Shown piece after piece: positions 1 through 5,507 of a stretch of DNA of 6,080 nt. The DNA is taken from assembly GCA_023393235.1 (NCBI GenBank), contig JAEWMH010000088.1, positions 1-6,080 on the forward strand. The letters are read 5' to 3'. A model generated the notes under the pieces. That model searched no databases. It saw only the letters and a list, made by a program, of their open reading frames with translations, and was not told the DNA's origin. The DNA is from Bacillota bacterium. Lineage in GTDB: Bacteria > Bacillota > Bacilli > Paenibacillales > NBRC-103111. Every line of letters begins with the position of its first letter. Position 1 is the stretch's first letter. The translations under genes were made by a program, and so were the position numbers.

Positions 1-1104
1 TTCCTCACAAAGCATCCGCGGCAGATTCTGCTGAATGCCGGCTTCGAGCCGCACGCCACTCATGTGGGACTGCGGCTGCAGCGCGCGGAGCGTATCCTCC
101 AGGAGCTCACCGGGGTCCTTAAACAGAAATTGGTTCAGATGGGGCTTGGACAGGATGATGAACTCGCTGACAATAAAGTTGATCCGCTCCACTTCCTCCA
201 GCATCAGGTCCAGATATTCCTGATTCCCGGTTTGGCGCTGCTTGAAGAGTTGGACAAAGCCTCGGAGTGTGGTCAGAGGATTGCGGATTTCATGGGCCAC
301 ACCGGCGGCAAGCTGGCCGATCACCGACAGCTTCTCGGAACGGCGGAGCAGCTCCTCCGTCTCCTTGCGTTCGGTAATATTGCGGCTGATGGCCGCCAAT
401 GCAACGGGCTCCCCATCATCCAAACGTACGGGAGACAAAGTCAGGCTGACATGAATTTCTTTTCCTTCCTTGGTTTGGCGGACGGTTTCGTACCCGCTTA
501 CCTCTTCCCCGTTTTTGACCTTGCGGATCAATTCCAGAAATTCCGGCGCGTCCTTGTCCTGCAGGAAAGGCTGAAATGCGCCGGTCACCTCCTCCTCGCT
601 GTAGCCGTACAACGCCTCAAAGGCCGGATTGGCACGCTGGATGTTCCCGTCCAGATCGGTCAGATAAATAGCGTCGGTGCTGTGTTCAATTAAGGAGCTC
701 CAAAAAATATTGGCTCTTCTCAGACTCTCCACCACCCGCAGACGCCCGGCCGTATCCGTATCCTGCTCCAGGGATAGGTCCAGATAATGAGAGGAGACCT
801 CCGGCACCGCCGAACTTTCCGGCTCCGCCGCGGCAGCCGACAGGATGAGGGCGGGACAGGTTGAAGACTTTCCGGCAGTTGAAACAGCCGGCAAAGGCAG
901 GACAAGCACAACGCCGATAATCAGGGCAGCGATAGAGAAAACATCGGATAACGCCAGATACCAAAACAGACTCTTGTCCATGGATCCGGAACGGAGGAAC
1001 AGTTCCACTGTGGAGGCCAGAAGGCCGTTGGCAAGGACCAGGACGCAGGAGATAAACCCGAAAGAATGCAATGGCGATTTCCAACGGCGAATGAAATGGG
1101 TCAT
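1..1104 (-). CDS. Membrane-anchored PAS histidine kinase, sporulation-kinase type (3' end outside window)
   Basis: An open frame of 368 codons runs from ATG 1104 off the left edge without a stop. Two hydrophobic helices (about residues 15-37 and 47-70) with a very short loop suggest a membrane anchor with little outside the cell. A variable Ala/Ser-rich linker follows, then a PAS/PAC domain at about 135-252 (TDAIYLTD, ending ISRNITERK). The HisKA dimerisation helix carries the phospho-acceptor H271 in the H-box AHEIRNPLTTLRGFVQL. The HATPase domain has just begun at the edge, so its N and G boxes are not visible. The layout is typical of Bacillota kinases such as KinA-KinE that feed the Spo0A phosphorelay; that assignment is inference, and other two-component partners are possible. 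I chose ATG 1104 because GGGAGG lies 8 nt upstream. An in-frame ATG at 1140 has no well-placed ribosome binding site. No response regulator is visible here. Confidence 0.93.
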   Translation of the reverse strand, partial: MTHFIRRWKSPLHSFGFISCVLVLANGLLASTVELFLRSGSMDKSLFWYLALSDVFSIAALIIGVVLVLPLPAVSTAGKSSTCPALILSAAAAEPESSAVPEVSSHYLDLSLEQDTDTAGRLRVVESLRRANIFWSSLIEHSTDAIYLTDLDGNIQRANPAFEALYGYSEEEVTGAFQPFLQDKDAPEFLELIRKVKNGEEVSGYETVRQTKEGKEIHVSLTLSPVRLDDGEPVALAAISRNITERKETEELLRRSEKLSVIGQLAAGVAHEIRNPLTTLRGFVQLFKQRQTGNQEYLDLMLEEVERINFIVSEFIILSKPHLNQFLFKDPGELLEDTLRALQPQSHMSGVRLEAGIQQNLPRMLCEE

Positions 1105-1112
1105 GGGTCTTT

Positions 1113-1118
1113 CCTCCC
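1113..1118 (-). promoter_or_regulatory. Ribosome binding site of the histidine kinase
   Basis: On the minus strand GGGAGG is followed by 8 nt and then ATG 1104. It decides between this start and the in-frame ATG at 1140, whose nearest purine run (AAGGAAG) is about 16 nt away and too far to act. An in-frame TAA lies just upstream of 1140, so these are the only two ATG choices. Confidence 0.75.
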
Positions 1119-1188
1119 GTTCAGGGAATGTGGAGGACATTCTTACTTAAATATTTCTTCCTTTTTTACCGGAATCCTTCACATCATT

Positions 1189-1227
1189 ACAGGATGGAAA
1201 ACTTTTGACCCATTCTCTCCATCCCAT
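1189..1227 (-). other. Weak hairpin in the gap between the VOC gene and the kinase
   Basis: The 127-nt gap 1105-1231 contains an inverted repeat a few bases after the VOC stop. TCCATCC (1218-1224) faces GGATGGA (1192-1198), and wobble and A-T pairs extend it to about 10 bp around a 19-nt loop. No T run follows it on the minus strand, so it is at best a weak or Rho-assisted terminator or a message-end structure. No convincing sigma-A promoter was found in the rest of the gap. Whether the kinase is read through from the VOC gene or has its own promoter is therefore open. Confidence 0.25.
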
Positions 1228-1231
1228 GTGT

Positions 1232-1615
1232 TCAAGGGGCAGGCTGGAAAAACTCTAAACGTTCCCCGTTGGGGCCGAAAAAGAAGGCGATCCGGGTCCC
1301 GCCCAATATGGTCCGGGGCTCCTCATCCAACAGCCGGATGCCCAAACCCTTCAGACGCTCCAGCTCCGCTTCGATATCCGTTACCGTAAAGGCGATATGA
1401 TGGACAATCCCGCTGTCCGACATCCCCTCCGTGCCCCGTCCGATCAGCTCAATTTCCGTCTCCGGGTGGCCGGGGAAGGAGAGAAATGAAAGCTCCACTC
1501 CGTTATCCAGCCGCTTGCGTGCCGCGAGACGAAGCCCCAGCACCTCGGTATAAAAGGCGATGGATTCATCCATATCATTGACGTATACTCCGATGTGCTC
1601 CAATTTTTTGATCAT
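1232..1615 (-). CDS. VOC / glyoxalase-family metalloprotein
   Basis: A 127-residue protein, the usual size for a single-chain vicinal-oxygen-chelate protein built from two beta-alpha-beta-beta-beta modules. Module 1 starts LEHIGVYVNDMDESIAFY and module 2 starts HHIAFTVTDIEAELERL. The four expected metal ligands are all present: H7, E56, H73 and E121 (in ERLEFF). Their spacing is nearly that of glyoxalase I (H5/E56/H74/E122 in E. coli GloA), so a metal-dependent lyase or isomerase acting in the cytoplasm is plausible. The substrate cannot be read from sequence. Most Bacillota lack glutathione, so a methylglyoxal-thiol adduct is only one option, and dioxygenase-like or resistance-type VOC proteins are others. 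The ATG is preceded by GGAGG at 1623-1627, 7 nt away. The gene starts 30 nt after the diguanylate cyclase stop and is probably cotranscribed with it. Confidence 0.93.
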   Translation of the reverse strand: MIKKLEHIGVYVNDMDESIAFYTEVLGLRLAARKRLDNGVELSFLSFPGHPETEIELIGRGTEGMSDSGIVHHIAFTVTDIEAELERLKGLGIRLLDEEPRTILGGTRIAFFFGPNGERLEFFQPAP

Positions 1616-1645
1616 GTGTCATCCTCCGATTGATATTCATTTTGT

Positions 1646-3271
1646 TTAGGCGTGGGGGACGGTTTGTCCCGATAGCTCCACCCGGTTTCTTCCCATCCGT
1701 TTGGCTTGGTACAAGGCCTGGTCCGCCCGGGATATCATATCCTCCAGTGTAGACGTGCCGTAGCTGTAGTCCTTCCGGTAATCGGCCACACCGATGCTGA
1801 CGGTCAGGGGGATTTCCAGTTTCTCCTCCCTGTACGGCTGGTCCATAAAAGCCTGGCGGATCCGGTTCCCCAGCTCAACTCCGCCTTCTGCCGGGGCATT
1901 GGGAACCAGGATCAGAAACTCCTCGCCCCCGTAACGGGATACCATGTCGCAGGAGCGGATGCAGGATAAGAGAAGGGAAGCGGCGTGGATAATCACACGG
2001 TCTCCCACCAGATGGCCGAAGGTATCGTTCACCTTTTTGAAATAATCAATATCCAGCATAAGCACGGAACAGGGTTGTCCCGCCCGTATGCAGGTTTCCA
2101 GAAGACGCGGCCCTTCGGTCAGAATATGCCTGCGGTTGTAAACCTCCGTCAGCTGGTCCACTACTGCCGTCATTTCCAGCATCTGAATGGTGGATTTCAG
2201 CTTTTTGCCGGTGAGATTAAAATTCTCGCACAGCTGCTGGAGCTCCTCGGGAGCGGAGGCAAATTGGTTGGGGGGAATGCGGAAGTCATAATCCCCTTCC
2301 CGGATGGTGCTTGTCCCGCGCAAAAGGAGACCGATTGGACGGACAATCCCTTCCGTAATCTTGAAGGTAAGGACAAAGCTGAGCAGCAGCATGATCATCA
2401 CAATAATGGCCATCAGCAGAATGTCGGTATAGAGGGCCTTGAAGACCTCGCTGTGCTTCATTTCGGCCACAACCAGCCACTCCTTGTCCTTCACCCAGCC
2501 ATATTGGCCCATTACCCGTTCACCGGCATAATTGGCGTACACTTGGTTGGAGGGGGTGCCTGCTTTGGCCAGCTCGGCAATGGATGAAGTGTTGGCCAGG
2601 TTAAGGGGAGTCCCTTCCACCCCTAGAGGCACGGTAATGAACTGCCCGCTTCTGTTCAGCAGATACGTTTCCCCGGCATTGCCAAAATCGAATTGGTTCA
2701 TCACCTTTTCCAGGATGCCGATATGGATAACACCGCAGACCAGCCCGTTGAAATCGTTGTTCTCATCCATGATGGGCGAGGAGATGAACAAGAAGGGTCT
2801 GCTGGAATTTTTGCTGATCAGCACATCGGTAATTAAGCTTCTTCCAGCCTTAGCCTCCTTGAAGTAGTCCCGGTCGGAAACATCCCCGCTGCTATTGGGA
2901 CTCTGGGAATCCACTACAATCTTGCCTTGGGCGTCCACATATAGGACAGCCGTATATTCCCCTTCCTCCGACATGAAGGATTTGAACATGCGGCTGATTT
3001 CATCCTTGCTTTCAGTCCGCCCCGACATAAGATGGGACAAAACACCGATCTGGGTGCTGTGGTTCTCCAGCCAACGGTTGATAAAGGTGCTCTGCAGGCC
3101 AATGGCATCCTTCAGCTGCTGCCGCGTTTCTCTTGTTTTATAGCGTGCCTCCGTTATGGAGGTGCTGATAAGAATCAAGGCTCCCAACACAACAATAATC
3201 AAGCTGACCCAAAACCGGAGTCTTTGTTTCAGGGTGAGCAGTCCTAAGCGGCAAGATAGTCGGTCCAGCAA
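1646..3271 (-). CDS. Membrane diguanylate cyclase: Cache-like sensor, HAMP, GGEEF
   Basis: A 541-residue protein predicted to make cyclic di-GMP from two GTP at the membrane. TM1 is about 20-40. An extracytoplasmic region at 41-280 resembles dCache_1, with DRDYFKEAKAGR at 133-144 and RPFLFISSPI at 158-167. TM2 is about 281-303, followed by HAMP (about 304-357, starting ITEGIVRPI) and GGDEF (about 367-533). The active loop is GGEEF (449-453, after RY), with D407 in LMLDIDYF as a metal ligand. An intact RxxD inhibitory site (R439-D442) stands five residues before the loop, which predicts product feedback inhibition. No EAL or HD-GYP domain is fused. The start is TTG 3271: AGGTGA lies 4 nt upstream, and no ATG occurs in frame back to the upstream TGA. 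A promoter lies at 3325-3353. The ligand of the sensor is unknown. The next gene is the VOC gene, 30 nt downstream. Confidence 0.95.
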   Translation of the reverse strand: MLDRLSCRLGLLTLKQRLRFWVSLIIVVLGALILISTSITEARYKTRETRQQLKDAIGLQSTFINRWLENHSTQIGVLSHLMSGRTESKDEISRMFKSFMSEEGEYTAVLYVDAQGKIVVDSQSPNSSGDVSDRDYFKEAKAGRSLITDVLISKNSSRPFLFISSPIMDENNDFNGLVCGVIHIGILEKVMNQFDFGNAGETYLLNRSGQFITVPLGVEGTPLNLANTSSIAELAKAGTPSNQVYANYAGERVMGQYGWVKDKEWLVVAEMKHSEVFKALYTDILLMAIIVMIMLLLSFVLTFKITEGIVRPIGLLLRGTSTIREGDYDFRIPPNQFASAPEELQQLCENFNLTGKKLKSTIQMLEMTAVVDQLTEVYNRRHILTEGPRLLETCIRAGQPCSVLMLDIDYFKKVNDTFGHLVGDRVIIHAASLLLSCIRSCDMVSRYGGEEFLILVPNAPAEGGVELGNRIRQAFMDQPYREEKLEIPLTVSIGVADYRKDYSYGTSTLEDMISRADQALYQAKRMGRNRVELSGQTVPHA

Positions 3272-3324
3272 TGGCTCACCTACTTTTTCATTGGTGCAAA
3301 CGCGTAGATGCGTGTGTCAATTCC

Positions 3325-3353
3325 ATTATAAAGTCGGCACCTGCCTCCGGCAA
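3325..3353 (-). promoter_or_regulatory. Sigma-A type promoter of the diguanylate cyclase
   Basis: On the minus strand, TTGCCG (3353-3348) is followed by a 17-nt spacer and a perfect TATAAT (3330-3325). The -35 box matches four of six consensus bases and the spacing is ideal. Transcription should begin near 3318, giving a leader of about 47 nt before TTG 3271. The site lies between map and the cyclase, so the cyclase does not depend on readthrough from map. Confidence 0.65.
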
Positions 3354-3355
3354 TC

Positions 3356-3385
3356 GGCGGCGGCAATTTGATAACGGCCGCCGCC
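3356..3385 (-). terminator. GC-rich hairpin after map, possible terminator without a U tract
   Basis: GGCGGCGGC and GCCGCCGCC form a perfect 9-bp all-GC stem around a 12-nt loop, starting 12 nt after the map stop. On the minus strand the sequence after the stem is GATTG rather than a run of T. It is therefore not a textbook intrinsic terminator. It may slow polymerase, act with Rho, or protect the 3' end of the map message. It abuts the -35 box of the downstream cyclase promoter, with only two bases between them. Confidence 0.45.
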
Positions 3386-3397
3386 CATCCGGCGGAA

Positions 3398-4144
3398 TCA
3401 ATGCTCCGTCAGGATCAAAGGCCCTTGGGCGGTTATGGCAATGGTATGCTCGTATTGGGCGGACAACCCTCCGTCCACGGTCCGTGCCGTCCAGCCGTCC
3501 GCATCCACTTTGGCATAGTAGGACCCCGTATTCAGCATGGGTTCGATGGTGAAGACCATTCCCTCCTTGATCCGCGGTCCCTTACCCTTGGGGCCGTGAT
3601 GGGGAACCTCCGGATCCTCATGCATGTCTTTGCCGATGCCATGGCCGATAAAATCCCGGACCACAGAATACCCCTCGGCCTCCGCGAAGGTTTGGATGGT
3701 GTTGGAGATATCACCGATGCGGTTGCCGGCTATAGCCTGGGCGATGCCCTTGTACAAGGCGTCCTTGGTGGTTTTCAAAAGCCGCAGGCCCTGCTCACTG
3801 ACATTCCCCACGGGATACGACCAGGCGGAATCCGCCAGCCAGCCGTTCAAATTCACCACCATATCGATGGTGACAATATCGCCGTCGGCCAGAGGCTCCA
3901 GCTTGGGGAAGCCGTGGCAGATCACATCATTTACCGAAGCGCAGGTGGCATATTTATAGCCGTGGTAGCCCTTCTGCTCCGGAGTGGCGCCGTGCTCCTT
4001 CATGAAGCGTTCAGCAAACTGGTCAATCTCCCAGGTAGTGACGCCGGGGCGGATCATCTTCTCTATTTCACGGTGGCAGGCGGCTAATACACGCCCCGCC
4101 GCATGCATCTTCTCAATTTCTTCTTTTGTCTTCAGAATAATCAT
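3398..4144 (-). CDS. map: Type I methionine aminopeptidase
   Basis: A 248-residue cytoplasmic metallo-aminopeptidase that removes the initiator methionine from new proteins whose second residue is small. It has the full pita-bread-fold ligand set D94, D105, H168, E201 and E232, plus the catalytic H77 in CHGFP. The five metal ligands are each exactly three lower than in E. coli MAP (97, 108, 171, 204, 235), so no indel separates them. Supporting motifs are GHGIG (167-171), FTIEPM (198-203) and SAQYEHTIAI (228-237). The stretch LADSAWSYPVG around the second aspartate resembles the stand-alone Bacillus/Paenibacillus copies. The gene also sits outside the secY-adk-infA ribosomal cluster where the housekeeping copy usually lies, so I infer a second paralogue. 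ATG 4144 follows AAAGGAG (4154-4160) with a 9-nt spacer. The promoter was not identified. There is no N-terminal zinc-finger or SH3-binding extension. Confidence 0.96.
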   Translation of the reverse strand: MIILKTKEEIEKMHAAGRVLAACHREIEKMIRPGVTTWEIDQFAERFMKEHGATPEQKGYHGYKYATCASVNDVICHGFPKLEPLADGDIVTIDMVVNLNGWLADSAWSYPVGNVSEQGLRLLKTTKDALYKGIAQAIAGNRIGDISNTIQTFAEAEGYSVVRDFIGHGIGKDMHEDPEVPHHGPKGKGPRIKEGMVFTIEPMLNTGSYYAKVDADGWTARTVDGGLSAQYEHTIAITAQGPLILTEH

Positions 4145-4145
4145 C

Positions 4146-4173
4146 TTGGCAGGCTCCTTTTTTTCGTTATACT
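4146..4173 (+). promoter_or_regulatory. Sigma-A type promoter of the TSUP exporter, inside the map leader
   Basis: TTGGCA (4146-4151), a 16-nt spacer and TATACT (4168-4173) each match five of six consensus bases in the -35 and -10 boxes. Transcription should start near 4180, about 40 nt before the exporter start. The -35 box begins one base beyond the map start codon, and the spacer contains the complement of the map ribosome binding site (4154-4160). The two divergent genes therefore share this DNA. Polymerase bound here could affect map expression. Confidence 0.6.
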
Positions 4174-4218
4174 GGGATGAGACCGCTTTGGGATACGAAT
4201 TATGGATTAAAGGAGAGA

Positions 4219-4992
4219 ATGGTAGTGGATCATCCGGATTTGTACATGCTGCTATTTTTGGTGGGCGCCGGGTTCGTGGCAGCCTTCATTGATTCCGTGG
4301 TAGGCGGCGGAGGGCTTATTTCCATGCCGGCGCTGTTATTTGCGGGGCTTCCTCCCGGCCTGGCTTTGGGGACCAACAAACTGGCGGGCACCATGTCCTC
4401 GCTGACCAGTTCGGCCTCCTTCCTTTTTTCCGGAAAAATGAATTTTCGGCTTGTGGCATGGCTGTTTCCGTTATCGCTGGCAGGAGCAGTGCTGGGGTCC
4501 CTGACGGTCCAGCAGATTCCCGCCACCTTCCTCAAGCCGATGGTGGTGGTAATGCTTATCGCGGTAACTCTCTATACATTATGCAAGAAAAGCTGGGGAA
4601 ATCAAAGTCAATTTGCCGGAGCCACCGCACGAAACCGGACTGTGCTGATCAGTGGTGCAGTGATCTTGGGCTTCTATGACGGCTTCTTCGGACCGGGCAC
4701 CGGCTCCTTCCTTATTTTTATGTTCCTTCTGCTGGGTTTTGATTTTGTCGGAGCCTCCGCCAATTCCAAGGCGCTGAATCTGGCCAGCAATCTGGGGAGC
4801 CTGGCCACCTTCTTCGCGTTGGGGGTGGTCAATGTCTCGTACGGCCTGCCCATGGGCATCGCCATGATCGCCGGGGCCTTAACCGGCTCCCGGTTAGCAA
4901 TCCGTAACGGCAGCGCCTATGTTAAGCCGTTGTTCCTCGGGGTGACCACTCTCTTAATCGGCAAGCAGATCTGGGATCTGCTGATGGGGTAA
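4219..4992 (+). CDS. TSUP (TauE/SafE) family membrane anion exporter
   Basis: A protein of about 257 residues, very hydrophobic, with about eight predicted membrane helices, the usual size for the TSUP family (PF01925). The family's internal duplication is visible. The first half has VVGGGGLISMPALLFAGLPP and then ALGTNKLAG. The second has DGFFGPGTGSFLIF and then ANSKALNLASN. Family members export sulfite, sulfoacetate or other sulfur and organic anions; the substrate here is not determined, and no sulfur gene lies nearby to suggest one. Start choice: AAAGGAG at 4209-4215 is 3 nt from ATG 4219 and 9 nt from GTG 4225. The spacing favours GTG 4225, and I give 4219 as the outer plausible start. 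The in-frame ATG at 4177 lies before the predicted transcription start and has no ribosome binding site. Transcribed divergently from map. No clear terminator directly follows the TAA. Confidence 0.93.
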   Translation: MVVDHPDLYMLLFLVGAGFVAAFIDSVVGGGGLISMPALLFAGLPPGLALGTNKLAGTMSSLTSSASFLFSGKMNFRLVAWLFPLSLAGAVLGSLTVQQIPATFLKPMVVVMLIAVTLYTLCKKSWGNQSQFAGATARNRTVLISGAVILGFYDGFFGPGTGSFLIFMFLLLGFDFVGASANSKALNLASNLGSLATFFALGVVNVSYGLPMGIAMIAGALTGSRLAIRNGSAYVKPLFLGVTTLLIGKQIWDLLMG

Positions 4993-5119
4993 AGAAGGGT
5001 AAGGCTCCGCAGCTAGGAAGCTCCGCCGGGAAATCGGGCGGGTCAGGCGGGCCGGGAAGACGGGCAGAGAAGGTTATAAGGGCGACTGAGTGTAGAGCCG
5101 GCTGGTAAAGGTCTGTGGT
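4993..5119. other. GC-rich, purine-biased spacer after the exporter gene
   Basis: No open frame with a ribosome binding site was found here. The strand is rich in G, with short repeated blocks such as GGGCGGG and GGCGGGCCGGG around 5036-5056. A 5-bp stem, CCGCC against GGCGG at about 5025-5043, is too weak and lacks a T run, so I do not call it a terminator. TATAAG near 5075 has no -35 partner. The stretch leads directly into the tandem repeats at 5120. Confidence 0.4.
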
Positions 5120-5270
5120 GGCTATGTGCGCATAGCGGGATAGTGCAGAACGTTGGCCGGCTATGTACGCATAGCGGGATAGTGCAGAGCGTTTGCCGGT
5201 TATGTACGCATAGCGGGATAGTGCAGAGCGTTGGCCGGCTATGTGCGACAGGTTAGTGTAATGTGTTTGC
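5120..5270. repeat. 39-bp tandem repeat, three units plus a degenerate fourth
   Basis: Units at 5120-5158, 5159-5197 and 5198-5236 are exactly 39 bp with no gap and differ from each other at only two or three positions. A shortened, diverged copy follows at 5237-5270, and a trace of a fifth (GCTATGTG then TTAGCGG) runs from 5273 into the first palindrome. Each full unit holds a hairpin of GCTATG and CATAGC around a 4-nt loop. In unit 3 one pair becomes G-T. Just after it comes ATAGCGGGA, close to the half-site of the palindromes downstream. Because 39 is a multiple of three, the minus strand stays open and would read a 13-residue peptide repeat. I see no start signal for it and do not call a gene. 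The function is unknown. Confidence 0.92.
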
Positions 5271-5287
5271 ATGCTATGTGAGGGCAG

Positions 5288-5311
5288 TTAGCGGAATCCG
5301 GTTTCCGCTAA
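5288..5311. repeat. Palindrome copy 1 of the CGGAA/TTCCG family
   Basis: TTAGCGGAA (5288-5296), loop TCCGGT, then TTCCGCTAA (5303-5311): a perfect 9-bp inverted repeat. It overlaps the end of a degenerate fifth 39-bp unit, which ties the two repeat types together. No T run follows on either strand. Confidence 0.88.
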
Positions 5312-5314
5312 TTA

Positions 5315-5337
5315 GGCAGAGCTGCTGCCGAAAAGCG
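5315..5337. other. Small hairpin and outer arm of a longer-range inverted repeat
   Basis: GGCAG (5315-5319) and CTGCC (5325-5329) form a 5-bp hairpin between palindromes 1 and 2. Overlapping it by one base, CGAAAAGCG (5329-5337) is the exact reverse complement of CGCTTTTCG (5390-5398). These two 9-nt arms would enclose palindrome 2. The second arm can instead fold locally as CCGC-TTTTC-GCGG (5389-5401), so the two structures exclude each other. Confidence 0.4.
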
Positions 5338-5338
5338 T

Positions 5339-5364
5339 AATAGCGGAAGGGCTTTTCCGTTATT
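5339..5364. repeat. Palindrome copy 2 of the CGGAA/TTCCG family
   Basis: AATAGCGGAA (5339-5348), a 6-nt loop, then TTCCGTTATT (5355-5364): a 10-bp stem with one G-T pair. Its centre is 52 bp from that of copy 1. It lies inside the 9-bp inverted repeat whose arms are at 5329-5337 and 5390-5398. Confidence 0.85.
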
Positions 5365-5402
5365 TGAGTTTGGCAGGCGGCCATAGAACCGCTTTTCGCG
5401 GA

Positions 5403-5426
5403 ATAACGGAAACCCGTTTCCGCTAT
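5403..5426. repeat. Palindrome copy 3 of the CGGAA/TTCCG family, followed by a T tract
   Basis: ATAACGGAAA (5403-5412), loop CCCG, then TTTCCGCTAT (5417-5426): a 10-bp stem with one mispair that becomes a wobble in one strand's RNA. On the plus strand GATCA and five T (5432-5436) follow, so this copy is the best candidate in the gap for an intrinsic terminator of the upstream exporter transcript. The offset of the T run from the stem makes that uncertain. Confidence 0.82.
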
Positions 5427-5453
5427 GATCATTTTTCCCTGCTCCCGGAACAA

Positions 5454-5477
5454 ATAACGGAAACTTGCTTCCGTTAT
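5454..5477. repeat. Palindrome copy 4 of the CGGAA/TTCCG family, just before nnrE
   Basis: ATAACGGAA (5454-5462), a 6-nt loop, then TTCCGTTAT (5469-5477): a perfect 9-bp stem ending about 16 nt before the nnrE ribosome binding site. CCGG outside each arm could add a few pairs. The position suits an operator or a structured leader as well as a passive repeat. No T tract directly follows. I found no convincing promoter for nnrE here; TTGCTT at 5465-5470 has no good -10 partner. Confidence 0.85.
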
Positions 5478-5507
5478 CCGGAATCATTCTTTAGGGAGGT
5501 TGGAAAC

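Noticed and set aside
64..693. Plus-strand open frame of 209 codons
   Set aside because: It lies antisense to the PAS and HisKA parts of the kinase, has no recognisable domain or ribosome binding site, and the minus-strand frame carries clear kinase motifs.
686..1084. Minus-strand open frame of 132 codons within the kinase gene
   Set aside because: It is in another frame from the kinase, reads Cys/Arg/Gly-rich with no family features, and the kinase frame through the same DNA gives two membrane helices and the start of the PAS domain.
1985..2587. Plus-strand open frame of 200 codons
   Set aside because: It is antisense to the HAMP, GGDEF and sensor regions of the diguanylate cyclase, is His/Gln-rich, and has no start signal.
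3303..3321. TTGACA on the minus strand upstream of the cyclase
   Set aside because: It lies downstream of the TATAAT box and has no -10 sequence at a suitable distance, so the TTGCCG-17-TATAAT pair is preferred.
3368..4087. Plus-strand open frame of 239 codons
   Set aside because: It is antisense to map across its whole length. The map frame has every catalytic residue at the expected spacing.
5120..5270. Replication-origin iterons or a parS site
   Set aside because: No replication or partition gene is nearby, the unit is longer than usual iterons, and neither the DnaA box nor the parS consensus appears in the units.
4922..5272. Minus-strand open frame of 116 codons across the tandem repeat
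   Set aside because: No ribosome binding site precedes its ATG, half of it is a 13-residue repeat caused by the 39-bp DNA repeat, and the rest runs antisense into the exporter gene.
5424..5429. TATGAT as a -10 box for nnrE
   Set aside because: No -35-like hexamer occurs 16-18 nt upstream, and the sequence is part of the right arm of palindrome 3.
5120..5477. CRISPR array
   Set aside because: The tandem units are contiguous with no variable spacers, the palindromes have short related interiors rather than unique spacers, and no cas gene is present.
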